Assembly (NCBI GenBank): GCA_020137815.1 | Contig: CM035360.1 | Span: 1,122,577 to 1,186,576, forward strand | Direction: 5' to 3' | DNA: 64,000 bases | From: Hormiphora californensis | Lineage: Eukaryota > Ctenophora > Tentaculata > Cydippida > Pleurobrachiidae | Shown: piece by piece, positions 32,300 to 43,109 of the stretch | How positions within the stretch are numbered: the first letter of the stretch is position 1 | How the letters are laid out: each line of letters opens with the position of its first letter | The notes under the pieces: model-generated | Seen by the model: the letters and a program-made list of their open reading frames with translations, nothing else | What the model was told of the DNA's origin: nothing | The model's database searches: none | Program-made: the position numbers and the translations under genes

Positions 32300-33700
32300 C
32301 CATGTGGTATATATAATATAAAATATTTCGATTTCGGAAAATCATTTGGCATCCCCCGCAATTTTGTAAACGTTTGTTGAGTAAAAAGTGATCTTGGAAA
32401 CGCTCAGAACGTGATATACCTTATTAGAGATTCATCACTATCAAGATCAGCTACCCTGATCGCTTTAATATCTCCGATTACTCAAGACTCATATTCGTCT
32501 GATATATGGTATACGCGAGTTGATATAATGCACAACAGATGTGACAGCTCTCTACAGAGATCTCTATAGATATTGTGACCTCTCTATATTCATATATTGG
32601 TTCTTGTGATCTCTCTATATTGGGTCCTTGTAAATATATCATATCTACTCTGTAAGAACATTGGCCCTGAGCGTACGAGAACAGCGGTCAGAGCACACAG
32701 TATCCTATAACTCCTTAGTCTACAGGGCAGATGTGATATCGATATTGTCCTCGACTCATGACCTATAGTGCCATAGTGGTAGTTGTAACAATTGTGCAGC
32801 TGGTAATAGGCAGCGGATAACGGATCCCTGTCAGAGCATTGGCCTGACAAACGGATCCCCGATTGATCTGGTAGTATACTGGAAAACTGGTTGTTCAGCT
32901 CTCTCTCTCTCTCAACCGCACGAGACACGTGTGTCTGTGTATCTGTGTGTCTGTGTGTGCATCTGAGCTTGATCTGCAGACCGCAACATCTCTTAGAACT
33001 GATTTACTGATATTGAGTAGCTTTCGCAATACCGCAATACAGCTCTAGCTAAGTTATTAGTTTCCACTTTCCACTTCCAGTTATATTCTCCTGTCAGGCC
33101 AATGCTCTGACCATGCAGTTCTCGCACGAAATGAGAATAAGGTCAGAGTCTGACTCAGACCTTGTTGAGTAAGTCAATATAACTCAATATAAGTCAATAT
33201 AACTCAATATAACTCAATATAAGTCAATATAACTCAATGCAAGTCTTGTGTTGTATGAACAATACAATGCAAGTCAGCCCAGCTCAGCTCTGACAGGGCT
33301 TCTCTTATTTCATATATTAACTCCCCCATTCAGTTTGAAATTAGTGCCTGACTCAACCGCGACCGCTCTCTTCTGAGCTGTCTGGCGTGTGTAGCTCGAC
33401 CCTGCAATCCCTCAGATCGGCGCTAGACGACCCATCCCACCAAGCTGAAAGCTCCTACATCATGTAGTACATGTATAACTTTATTTGAGTTGAGTATCGT
33501 ACTATCGTAACGTCTAGGCTGTCAGGCATCAAAGGTCCTGTGAGTGGTTGTTGAAAATTGAGTAAGGGGCGAGAGGTCCGGTCATGCATCACGTTGACAG
33601 TGCGTTTTGGTGCTTTCAATCACTTGAGCTGTACTGTACTGCAGCTGGATTGTCCAGATGGCACACGTAGTAGACCCTAGAGTTGTGTTACCCCTTTACT
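32300..33700. other. intergenic stretch with dispersed palindrome copies
   Basis: No gene. Holds two TGTCAG-type palindromes (32829 and 33092), a run of AAGTCAATATAACTC direct repeats (33172-33240) and short TC and GT runs. Confidence 0.6.
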
Positions 33701-35080
33701 AGTGAGAGAGAACAGCAGGGATTTTCACAAAAAGTTATCTGGATACTCCTTGATGGCTAACTAAAACTTTAGTGAAAACCGCATGTCTCTAGCATGTTTT
33801 TGAAAATCGAGCTAACACATGCGAGACGCACCATTATCAGTGGCGTAGCCAGGGTTTTGAGCATGGTAGTGCATTAAGCATTTGAAGTAGTGCACCTTTG
33901 ATGACGGAAAATTTTACCGATTTTTGTCGATTTTTGACAATCTGAGAGCAATTTGAGACAATATGAAGGAGGCACAGCCCCCGCCCCCACGAGCAGGGTC
34001 CAGGGATTGCAAGCCCTGGTGGGGTCGTGGGGCGAAGCCCCCGGAAATTTTTCTTGATTTTTGTCAATTTTGACAATCTGAGATCAATTTGAAAATAATA
34101 ATTTAGGCAATATGACGGGGACAAAGCACCCACGAGCAGGGTCCAGGGATTGCAAGCCCTGGTGGGGGTGCGGGGCGAAGCCCCCGGAAATTTCTCTTGA
34201 TTTTTGTCAATTTTGACAATCTGAGAGCAATTTGAAGACAATAATTCAAGCAATATGTCGGGAATAATCAATAAAGCCCCCACTAGCAGGGTCCAAGGAC
34301 TGCAAGCCCTGGTGGGGGCGTGGGGCGAAGCCCCCAGAATTTTTTCCCGATTTCTGCAAATTTTGACAATCTTAGAGCATTTTAAAAACATTAGTTCAAA
34401 CAATATGAAGATTGAAGGAGGCAAAGCAGGGTCCAGGGACTGCAAGTCCTGGTGGGAGCATGTAATGGGGCGAATTTTTTCCCGATTTTTGTCAATTTTG
34501 ACAATCTGAGAACAATTTGAACACAATCACGCAAACCAAGGAGGGTAATACACCATGGATAGCACAATCCTAGCAATTGGGTGTTATCCCATCGAGGCAG
34601 GGAACGCATGGTATTGGCGATTGCTCTCTATAAACTTGTCACCTGAACCCCTCTCTTTTTCTCGTTCTTTGTGCTTTATCTCTATTTGTTTGGGATTGAG
34701 TGTCGTACATTACATCTCAAACGCTAATTTCAAATTTATATCCTACCGAACTCCGAAGTAGTGCAATTTCGATAAAAATTTAGGCGTGGTAGTGCAAATC
34801 ACGAAAATTGAGGTAGTGCAGTTGGGAGCGCTCAGGTAGTGCAATGCACGTTTGCACATACCCTGGCTACGCCACTGACCATTATGGGCCTATAATGGGC
34901 GTAAATTCATATTGTACATGCAGTTACGCCCATTATGGGCCCATTATGGTGCGTCTCGCATGTGTTAGCTCGATTTTCAAAAACATGCTATGAGACATGC
35001 GGGTTTCACTAAAGTTTTAGTTAGCCATCAAAGAGTATCCAGATAACTTTTTGTGAAAATCCCTACTGTTCTCTCTCACT
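33701..35080. mobile_element. fold-back element interrupted by a hAT insertion
   Basis: Left arm 33701-33837 (from AGTGAGAGAGAACAG) mirrors 34905-35080 (ending CTGTTCTCTCTCACT). TTAA follows the right end; the left flank is TTAC, perhaps a mutated TTAA. Without the insert the element is a palindrome of about 340 bp with GGCCCATTATGG at its centre. Confidence 0.78.
33838..34877. mobile_element. non-autonomous hAT element with 8-bp target duplication
   Basis: Inverted ends CAGTGGCGTAGCCAGGGT / ACCCTGGCTACGCCACTG. ACCATTAT is duplicated on both sides (33830-33837, 34878-34885), the 8-bp mark of hAT. The interior is four tandem copies of a block of about 145 bp, each with GTCCAGGGATTGCAAGCCCT and a short TTGACAATCTGAGA motif. 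No transposase. Confidence 0.9.
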
Positions 35081-35322
35081 TTAATTCATATATTATATGG
35101 GCAATGAGGGGGGGGGGGGGTACATATTTTGTTTTGTTCACGGGGAGGGAGGGTCGAACAAGGCAATACACATTGTGCTAGTCTGCTAGTAAAACATCTT
35201 GAGCTCCTTTAATTTAATTTGAACCTTCCTCTACTTCTGAGAATTATTATTTATATGCCACTTTTAGAATTATATATATACTTACTTCTGATGATTTACT
35301 TCTTCTGATGATTCGCCGCCGT

Positions 35323-36780
35323 TTACACTCCGACCGGGGTATCGCTTGCTTGCAACTCCCCATCGTTCAGTCTCATGTCTAGTATAGAGTTCCTGGAGCT
35401 TCGTACATATCCCGTAACTGGGGGACAGTCCGAAAACGACGTCAGGTATCTTGACAGCTGAACTTTGAATACCTGGAACTCGTCAATTTGATTAAGTTTT
35501 GCAGGTAAACAGTTCCATAGTCGTGGTCCCATAACAGCAAAGGATCCGTCATATGCTGTCTGTTTGGCCATAGTGGACAGTTTGGTCAATTTGGGAACCA
35601 CAGCTCGAACTCCAAGTCGGCCTCCAGTTGTGAACCTTATTTTGAGGTCATTGGAGACTAGGCCGTGCATGATCTTCCACATGTGGAGAATGGAGTATCT
35701 CTCTCTCCTGCGCTGCAGGGAGCTAAGGCCCAGGTATTGCAGTCTCTGCCAGTAATCCATCCCCTTGCACTCAGAGATCCGTCTGGTGAAGGAGCGTTGC
35801 ACCCCCTCTAAAACCTGGATATCCTGGATCTTGGTAGGATTCCAAAGAGGGCAGCAGTATTCCAGCAGGCTTCTTACCATGCTCTTGTAGAGGGTTACCA
35901 TAACCCCTCTATCCCTGGTCCTGAACACACTAAACACCCAGGCTGCTTTCCTCTTAGCGTTTTCGGCGATGGTAGCGATGTGACCGGACCAGGTTAGATC
36001 AGAATGAACAAGCACGCCCAAATCCTTAACCGAGGACATAGGTTTCAGCAGCCCTGCTGAAGTGCTGTAGCTCAAGATATCAGCAGTAAAAGGGAGATGG
36101 TGCATGAGATGGTCACGTGAAACGCCATGCAGTAGGAATTCAAACTTATCCGTATGCAGTTTCATGTTATTTCTCAGTGACCACTCGGTAACCGAATCCA
36201 GGTCCCGTTGGAGTATTTTCATATCCATTTCTCCTCCAATACTCTTCATGATTCGTGTGTCATCTGCAAAGCACCGCAGTGTACTTCCTGACACAACCGT
36301 TGTGATATCATTCAGATATATTAAAAAGAGCATCGGTCCCAAAACTGACCCTTGGGGAACTCCGCTCTTAACATGTACAGGCTCCGACTGACATCCATCC
36401 ACCGTGACTCTCTGCACTCTTCCTTCCAGGAAAGACTGGATCCATGTCACGAGACCTTCATGTACCTTATAGCTTCTAAGCTTTCTAATCAAGATGTTAT
36501 GATCAACTCGGTCAAACGCCTTAGCGTAATCAAGGTACACAGAGTCAGTTTCCATGCCATCGAGTGCATTACTATGAATGTTGTCGAAGTGATCTAGGAG
36601 CTGGGTGAGGCAACTTCTCCCACGCCTAAATCCATGTTGAATGTCGTTAAAAAGCTCATTTTTCTCAAAATGGTTCACTAGCTTTTTCCGTACGACTCTC
36701 TCGAAGACCTTAATGGTATGATCGGTCAGAGAGACAGGGCGATAATTTGCAGCTGAGCTACATGCTCGTCTATCGGTAGA
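35323..36780 (-). CDS. LINE reverse transcriptase, N-terminally cut
   Basis: Open from 36780. Early residues NYRPVSLT and KVFERVVRKKL are the start of the RT fingers. QHGFRRGRSC, SVYLDYAKAFDRVDH (catalytic Asp), GVPQGSVLGPMLFLIYLND and FADDTRIM (active site, with FADD in place of YADD) follow. The C-terminal part has RDRGVMVTLYKSMVRSLLEY and LWNCLPAKL, typical of jockey/CR1-group proteins. No start codon of its own; the frame is joined to endonuclease by the deletion. Confidence 0.87.
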   Translation of the reverse strand, partial: STDRRACSSAANYRPVSLTDHTIKVFERVVRKKLVNHFEKNELFNDIQHGFRRGRSCLTQLLDHFDNIHSNALDGMETDSVYLDYAKAFDRVDHNILIRKLRSYKVHEGLVTWIQSFLEGRVQRVTVDGCQSEPVHVKSGVPQGSVLGPMLFLIYLNDITTVVSGSTLRCFADDTRIMKSIGGEMDMKILQRDLDSVTEWSLRNNMKLHTDKFEFLLHGVSRDHLMHHLPFTADILSYSTSAGLLKPMSSVKDLGVLVHSDLTWSGHIATIAENAKRKAAWVFSVFRTRDRGVMVTLYKSMVRSLLEYCCPLWNPTKIQDIQVLEGVQRSFTRRISECKGMDYWQRLQYLGLSSLQRRRERYSILHMWKIMHGLVSNDLKIRFTTGGRLGVRAVVPKLTKLSTMAKQTAYDGSFAVMGPRLWNCLPAKLNQIDEFQVFKVQLSRYLTSFSDCPPVTGYVRSSRNSILDMRLNDGELQASDTPVGV

Positions 36781-37040
36781 TCAAATGACGTCAGCAGCAT
36801 AACACCGCCCCCTGTCCTGTATCTCCGATCACAACGGTAGACCCTGTACTTCTCCCATCCATTTAGAATTTGTAAGTTTTCCACGTATGGTTTAAGCCAT
36901 GTTTCTGTCACAGCTATGAAGGGTACCTCTCCTGGGATTGACTCCACATCCTCCCTGAGGCACTGCAACTTCCAAGCACATTTACTCCTTGCACTTGGGT
37001 TGCAGGATTGGGCGTTTAATAACACGCCTGACTGCAGCAC
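36726..37040 (-). pseudogene. N-terminal fragment of LINE endonuclease
   Basis: FIAVTETWL is the APE-endonuclease motif with the metal-binding Glu. YRVYRCDRRYRTGGGVMLL follows. The frame ends at 36726, where it meets RT sequence in another frame; the catalytic second half is absent. It overlaps the end of ORF1 by 25 bp, the natural arrangement of ORF1 and ORF2. Confidence 0.82.
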
Positions 37041-38374
37041 CCGTGGCCGGATCCGACCCGAGACCTCCCCATTGAGCAGCTCTTTCCTTGATCTGCTCTC
37101 AGAGTTTTCAGGGTTTTCTGCATTTGTGTCTGATCCCCTTTTATGTCCGACATTCCCTTCTGAAGCTTTTCCAAAAGGGATTTGATAGCTAAAAAATCAC
37201 CCTGACTTTTAGCTGGAGTGAATTTTGCGTTTGGTTTACCGCCTGGTTTACCGTTTCGTCCCAGCGAACTGCCAGGCTTCTTATCATTGGACTTGTTTTG
37301 CCCCGTTGCGAAGGACGGCTTTTCCGTTCGTCCTCCTTCCTGGGAAAGTCCACGTTCACTCTTTCTTCTATCTCTCTTTTGCCCCACCTGGTCCCTTGGC
37401 TTTCGCCTGTTGGTTCCTTTGGGGTGAACAAGGTAACATTTCTTTTCAAAACATTCCTTGGATTCTATTGCTCTGCTACAGATAGCCTTGTGTAGTTTCC
37501 TACATTCCGGACCCTTGGCACAACCTTTCTCTCCTTTCTTCCCCCAGGGAACACATAGTTTCGGATGAAAAAAGTCACACCTATCCTTACCGTCAGCAGA
37601 TTTCTTCCCAGTTATGCCATGAGGACACCTACCCTCCTTGAGCAACATACAAGTAGTTTCGCACTCGTTTGGGAATTTTTCCGCCTCCTTCTGCTGTTTC
37701 GCGAGATTGGCCAGTGCTTCCAGCACAGTCGGATCGCCAGCATTCACCTTCTCGCTTGCCTCATCGTTCATTTTCGTTTTCCGTTCACTACCGGGCTCAA
37801 CAATCGACAGACTGTTATTCCTAGACCTTCCAGGCGTATTCAGTCGCGATGAGACCTTGGTAGTAAGCGGTGTACCCTTTTCCTCATCTTTGGGAACACA
37901 GCACGGATCGCATATCCAAACTTCTCCTACCAGGCTTGAAGCTTCATTTCTGGAAGTGATTACACTCACCAAAGGTTCACAGTCATGGGAAGGTTGGTGA
38001 CAGAGAAAACACCTCAGAGGAACGAGGCCATTCCTCTTGTGCTGGTAGATGTCGTTACATTCAGCACATTTGACTGGCACGGTCAGGGCTTTGAGCTCCT
38101 GAGCAACCCTGAGAGCAATCCTGGGCTTTGTTTTCAGCTCTATGTCCTTAACCCCCTTTTCACCATATAGGGGAGGAATACCGAGAAACTCCGCGAATTC
38201 ATCGAGAATGGGTCGGTTAACCTTTGATAAGGACGCCTTATTGGCCCACACAGGTTGTGATGTATCGAAGTGTGTCAAGCAGGTTTTAACAGCTTCCGGA
38301 CCAGTCCGAATCATCTCCCCGAGTACTTCCTTGGCTGTGCCATGTTTGTCATGATTGGCCATTACTTTTACCAT
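37016..38374 (-). CDS. LINE ORF1 with Cys/His-rich fingers
   Basis: 452 codons from ATG 38374. An N-terminal helical part is followed by a zinc-finger-like block (CAECN, RCFLCHQPSHDC, WICDPCC, about residues 115-180). Next come a low-complexity linker and a CCCH-like cluster (EGRCPHG, CDFFHPKLC, CRKLHKAIC, CYLVHP, about 240-325), ending in a Lys/Gly/Pro-rich tail and a short coiled-coil-like segment (IKSLLEKLQKGMSDIKGD). ORF1 proteins bind LINE RNA; that role is inferred from position. Some invertebrate LINEs carry PHD-like ORF1 fingers, which this resembles. Confidence 0.8.
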   Translation of the reverse strand: MVKVMANHDKHGTAKEVLGEMIRTGPEAVKTCLTHFDTSQPVWANKASLSKVNRPILDEFAEFLGIPPLYGEKGVKDIELKTKPRIALRVAQELKALTVPVKCAECNDIYQHKRNGLVPLRCFLCHQPSHDCEPLVSVITSRNEASSLVGEVWICDPCCVPKDEEKGTPLTTKVSSRLNTPGRSRNNSLSIVEPGSERKTKMNDEASEKVNAGDPTVLEALANLAKQQKEAEKFPNECETTCMLLKEGRCPHGITGKKSADGKDRCDFFHPKLCVPWGKKGEKGCAKGPECRKLHKAICSRAIESKECFEKKCYLVHPKGTNRRKPRDQVGQKRDRRKSERGLSQEGGRTEKPSFATGQNKSNDKKPGSSLGRNGKPGGKPNAKFTPAKSQGDFLAIKSLLEKLQKGMSDIKGDQTQMQKTLKTLRADQGKSCSMGRSRVGSGHGCCSQACY

Positions 38375-38470
38375 AGGCTAGATCCTACAGGGGGTTTGAG
38401 ACACACGACGCCGCCGCGAGCTCAAATTAATTTGTTTAAAGTAGTGTTGAAAAGTTTATATGTAATATAA

Positions 38471-38547
38471 GGAAGGAAATAATTATAAAGATGGTATAAC
38501 TTTAAATTATGTAAATGGTTATACCATCTTTATAATTATTTCCTTCC
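38471..38547. repeat. near-perfect hairpin
   Basis: GGAAGGAAATAATTATAAAG is mirrored at 38528-38547 with an AT-rich loop. It lies just outside the 5' end of the reverse-strand LINE. Confidence 0.75.
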
Positions 38548-38768
38548 TTGAGAAGCACTTATGCACACCCTATATATGGTGCTGGATTTTGACATCAATA
38601 CTACTTTACTAGGGTAGATCGTATCTATAGACCACCTTTATATACCGATACTTTAACTAAGATCATTAGATCAACTTTGTGTTGCCCGCGTAGCGAACAT
38701 GAGGGGCGCGACGTGCCCAAAACTTTGTGGGAAGCTGCCTGGTTAATTCTGGTTTTGATTTGTTCAAA

Positions 38769-38786
38769 CCCCCCCCCCCCCCCCCC
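38769..38786. repeat. 18-bp poly(C) run
   Basis: One of several long C runs; others at 41721-41735, 42119-42135 and 61065-61078, and a G run at 35108-35120. Confidence 0.95.
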
Positions 38787-39049
38787 GGCGGAACTATGTT
38801 CTCCATATTGTATGAATACGTGAAAGGTGTGATAATATAATGGTGGAAAGGAGGCGAAAATTATTATAGTTATAAGGTGGTTCGAATTACAACTACATTC
38901 GTACCCCGATTTACCGAGATGCTCAGGAAATTTTGCCCGGTAAATCGGGGTGCGGGGGTGCCTGGCATTATTATAGCAGAGTGATGTTTTGTTAATTCAC
39001 TGATTGTATTGCTGTAACAGCAATACAATCTGAATCAGGAAATGCTGTT

Positions 39050-39142
39050 GAGTAACTGTCAGGCCAATGCTCTGACCACAGTTCTCGCACGAGAATGGGT
39101 CAGGCCAATGCTCTGACAGTTGAGTAAGGGCTTACTCAACAA
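39050..39142. repeat. composite of dispersed palindromes
   Basis: GTTGAGTAACTGTCAGGCC opens it. It then has a TGTCAG palindrome, CAGTTCTCGCACGAGAAT, a second TGTCAG palindrome, and GTTGAGTAAGGGCTTACTCA as a terminal hairpin. This is the fullest copy in the window, so it may be an intact short element. Confidence 0.6.
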
Positions 39143-39379
39143 CTCTAATGGGAAGTTTCTACTTTTATTTATTTCTACTTTTATTCGTGTGGTCTATGTG
39201 CACATAGGACACATATGTGTCCGGTTCAAACAATACCTACCTGGAAGTATCTTTCCCTTTCCTTTACTTGTTTCTCCTTACAATCCGAACACGTTAAGCA
39301 GTCAGCTGGGATGAGCGACTTGACAAAGGGTCTAAAATCTTTTAACAGCTTGACCTGTGAATATGAAGTACGGCGGCTG

Positions 39380-40163
39380 AGTTATCTTCAACCGGGGCAA
39401 TTCGAACAACTGGGGCAATTCGAACATAGTACTGCCCGTCTCTCACCTAGTTAAGCTATCATAATGACGTCATCCTATCTCCAGAAGAAAACTGCTCGTT
39501 CGAGCCTGCCCGTTACCACTAAATAGGCTCTAGATCCGGTTTAAGTTGGTCAATTTCCGATTTGAAAAAACCAGCTGAAAGCTAATAATATCAGCTTTCA
39601 GATGGTATAAAAATTATTTAAATATTCGCATGTTTTCATTCCAAATTCTGGTAAATTAAGATTACCGGGGCAATTCGAACAACCGGGGCAATTCGAACAT
39701 GGGCAATTTGGTTAACACACCGGGGCAATTTGGTTAACTCCTGGGCCAATGATGTGCAGTTCTTTGTACCACGTGATCACGCGTGATACCGGGGCAATTC
39801 GAACAAGAACGACCAGCGTGTAGATTGCGTGTAGATTACATTGTTCGAATTGCCCCCACCTCTAACAACACCAGGCGGGAATCTTCTTCTGGTGTTGTGA
39901 GGACGTTCACGTGACTCCCACGTGACGAAATAAAGCACTCCTATTGGTGTTGTCCGAATTGCCCCGGTACCATTTTTTCCGACCAAAATTTTTAAATTAG
40001 TTATTTAGTTAAGTAAATGATGGTCCCTAGAGTTGAAATTTATCTTATTTGAAAGATAAAATAATGAACTTTAATCCTATATAATTTTTTTCATTGTATC
40101 TTTTTTTAAATGGGAGTGAGAACCGATTAAGTAAAAAGTTAACCATTTTGCCCCGGTTTACCC
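39380..40163. mobile_element. GGGGCAATTCGAAC inverted-repeat element
   Basis: CCGGGGCAATTCGAAC recurs four times in the left part and in reverse complement at about 39840 and 39955-39968. The right end is TTGCCCCGGTTTACCC with TA beyond. The left end is decayed. Its plan matches the better preserved element at 50060-50757. No coding frame. Confidence 0.65.
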
Positions 40164-40873
40164 TATGCAATGTTTTACAACATTAATACTGAAGTTATAC
40201 TTGAGAAAGGGAGAGAGAAAAAACTTCTCGAATTGAAAGCTTCAGATCCTTTAAGTTGAACATGAAGAGGCCAATGGCCATAGTTCTTAGAATAAGTGCA
40301 GTGATAGGCGAGAGTTTTCACACGTTTTATTACTTTTCAGCGCCTGTAAGTGTACATCTACTTGTACTAGAAACTTCTTTTTTATTTTTTATTTCTGAGT
40401 GAATAGGTGATCTCTGACTTCCTTTCTCACTCTGATTTCTCTCAATATAATGGTTTCTTCGATCTCTCCCCCTCTCACTGGAGACTAGAAACTCGAGAAA
40501 TGGAACCGCTGCTATAATCTTTCAAGCCCAAAATTATTTCTGCACCTGCTGCCCCTCATTTTTGCCGGGACTCTGGTCTGCTGGTTGTCATAGTAACCAT
40601 GACTCACCTGTGTTAGATGGAGGTCCTCGTTCGGATTCTTTCGGTCGATTATCGCTCTCCTGTTTCTGTTAGATATTAACACCATGCTACACACTATAAA
40701 TACATTGGAGTTATGATCATATTAGTAGAAATAAAATAAAATGCATTAGTTGTTGCTAAATAAACACCGGTGGGAGAGTAAGAAGAAAGCGCTCTTGTGA
40801 TTTAGCTTTTTAATAATCTAAGTACACATATATTGCATTTGGTGCAGATTGTATTTTTAGTTTTTTAATCTGG

Positions 40874-40989
<116 letters not shown>

Positions 40990-42399
40990 AAAAGAGAGAG
41001 AAAGAGATGGATATAATGGGGTAATCTCAGAACCCGGGCAGCACCTGCTAGGTTGAGAAATTTGAGTAGTCTTTCGTAATTCTGCACTGCATATATTGAA
41101 CACAGCACCTTCTCTGATGTCGAGTTTCAGAGTGGTTATAGGAGAGGGAGGAGAGGGAGAGGGAGAGAGGCTAGGAAAGGGAGACGGAGAGAACCTAGGA
41201 GAAGCAGGGAGGCTAGGAGAGGGAGGGAGAGAGCTTAGGAGAGGCAGGGGGAGAGGAAGGCTAGGAATAAAAAATATATTTAAATAGCGAAAAGAGTACT
41301 AATACCATTTTTTCTTTTTCATGCTTCATAATTTACGGTAAATTTTACCCTTCTGTCCTTTTCATTCACATTCTATGTCGCGTTATTCTAACCCATACTT
41401 GAATCCATTTTCATTTCGTAACTTCTGAAGTCTGAACTGAACTATTACATACCACAAAAACCATAGAAAAAGAAGAAATTCGTTTTCTTTGGTTTTTGTG
41501 TTAATATAGCTCTCTGCAAAGATCGAGCACTGGTATAGCCATCAAGCTAACTTTGAATAAGAACTGAACTATTATACTGAACTATGCTGTTTAGACTACT
41601 CGACTGCGTAGAAGAAGTCCCCCTCCGAACAAGGAGGGGCGCGACGTGCTTTAGACTTGCTTTATTTTGGAACTGGTCATCGGCCCTATAACAGCCAACT
41701 TTTCCGGAATGTTGAGAGCACCCCCCCCCCCCCCCTCAGGCCTAAAACAATGTCTATTTTGGTACTTTAAAAAACACTCATTTTGATTTCGTGATTGATT
41801 GTTGAACAATCAATCACGAAATCAATTTGTTCTAAAACGCTATTTTGCTGTCAGCCCTTCTTAGAACAGGAAGACGTCCCACGACGGTCGACTAGCCCTC
41901 CGTCCAGGAATCAGCCAATCAGGGGCTAGTATTTCCTGATTCGGTCGGTTCCTGCCTCCGCCCTTCCATTAGTCCATTCCTCCACCCCTGTATTATTGGT
42001 TTAAACTTGCATATATGTTCAAAATATTATGCAATATTGGACCCACGCTTCAAAGAAAAGGCTACCAAGGCTTCGTGGGATAATTTTCAGGGAATAACGG
42101 CTAAGCGGCTACATGTTACCCCCCCCCCCCCCCCCTCTATGTAGACAAATTGCAACCTTGCCTGTATATATAGGCTACCGCCTACCAATTGGATTGTGGG
42201 ATACTTTCTAGGGAATTTGTTTGAAAACGGGTAAACGGTAATGTTACCCCTTTATGTAGTCGAGGGGTGAATTCTTTTCGTTATATTACCCCTCTATGGA
42301 AAGGAGTGAAGGACATCTTTTAACCATTTAGTTGTTTAGCTACACCAATTTAGTCTCGATCAGAATGTCCGCCATACTTAGTTGGTATCCAAGACACGC

Positions 42400-42456
42400 G
42401 GCCTTCGTTTGGTGCGCTTCACGCGCCGGCAAGGGAGGGGTAACTTCGTTACCATC
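42400..42456. repeat. GC-rich hairpin repeat (copy 2)
   Basis: Same family as 18420-18493, ending GGCAAGGGAGGGGTAACTTC and GTTACC. Confidence 0.6.
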
Positions 42457-42705
42457 ATACTTAGACGGTCAGTCCCTATACGATGATATATATATATATA
42501 TATGGAGGCTACACATCAGATGGCCGATGTGGCATTTTACAGGGGGCTCAATTTAAAAATTATTTTAGGGATTTATTGAGGGAATTTGCTGGTCTTTAGT
42601 TTCCCACAAATACTACGGCAGTAAATATATTATGTGCTCCCTCTAACACCACGCAATACTGCAGCAGTGCAGGAATGTTGTTATGAAAATTTGAATATGT
42701 CGTTA

Positions 42706-43106
42706 TACTGTAAAACTAGATATTTTCGAGGCAATTAATTTTCGCGATTCGATCAAAATTTACTATTTTCACGATTTTAATTTTCGCTAATCCCACTGCT
42801 ACCCCCATTTCACGGTCCTAGTCTATTATCTAATTACGCCAAGAGTGCAGTCATCATTGCCATGAGACACCAGACCTGCTTGGCGTAGACCAATGAAATG
42901 TGAGCATTTTCTCATTGCTGATTGGCTCTAAGAGATAACCAATCAGGGATGAGACAGAAAATGCTCACATCTCATTGGCTTACAGTTTACGAGTTTTCTG
43001 TGAAAAATCATCCAAAATATTTTCGCGGAATTAATTTTCGCGGATTTTCCAGCCAAAAATAAAGAGCGAAAATAAAAATCTCACGAAAATATCTAGTTTT
43101 ACAGTA
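42706..43106. mobile_element. TA-flanked MITE, 401 bp
   Basis: Ends TACTGTAAAACTAGATATTT and its inverse, with TA on each side (42704-42705, 43107-43108). The TTTTCGCGG words inside both arms mirror each other. The centre has AATGTGAGCATTTTCTCATT mirrored near 42955-42980. TA flanks suggest the Tc1/mariner superfamily. Confidence 0.85.
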
Positions 43107-43109
43107 TAA

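Larger units (their letters stand above)
35283..38425 (-). mobile_element. LINE with ORF1 and internally deleted ORF2
   Basis: Reads right to left: ORF1, endonuclease start, reverse transcriptase, then a short 3' end with repeated TCATCAGAAG words at about 35283-35320. An internal deletion near 36757-36770 fuses the first part of the endonuclease to the RT palm in a different frame. The borders are approximate and I found no clear target duplication. Confidence 0.8.

Noticed and set aside
29470-33240. CRISPR-like arrangement of short repeats
   Set aside because: Spacing is irregular, the repeats are dispersed palindromes or contiguous minisatellites, and the genome is eukaryotic.
33837-34526. 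229-codon - strand frame with repeated WTLLVGAL words
   Set aside because: Translation of the tandem blocks inside the hAT element.
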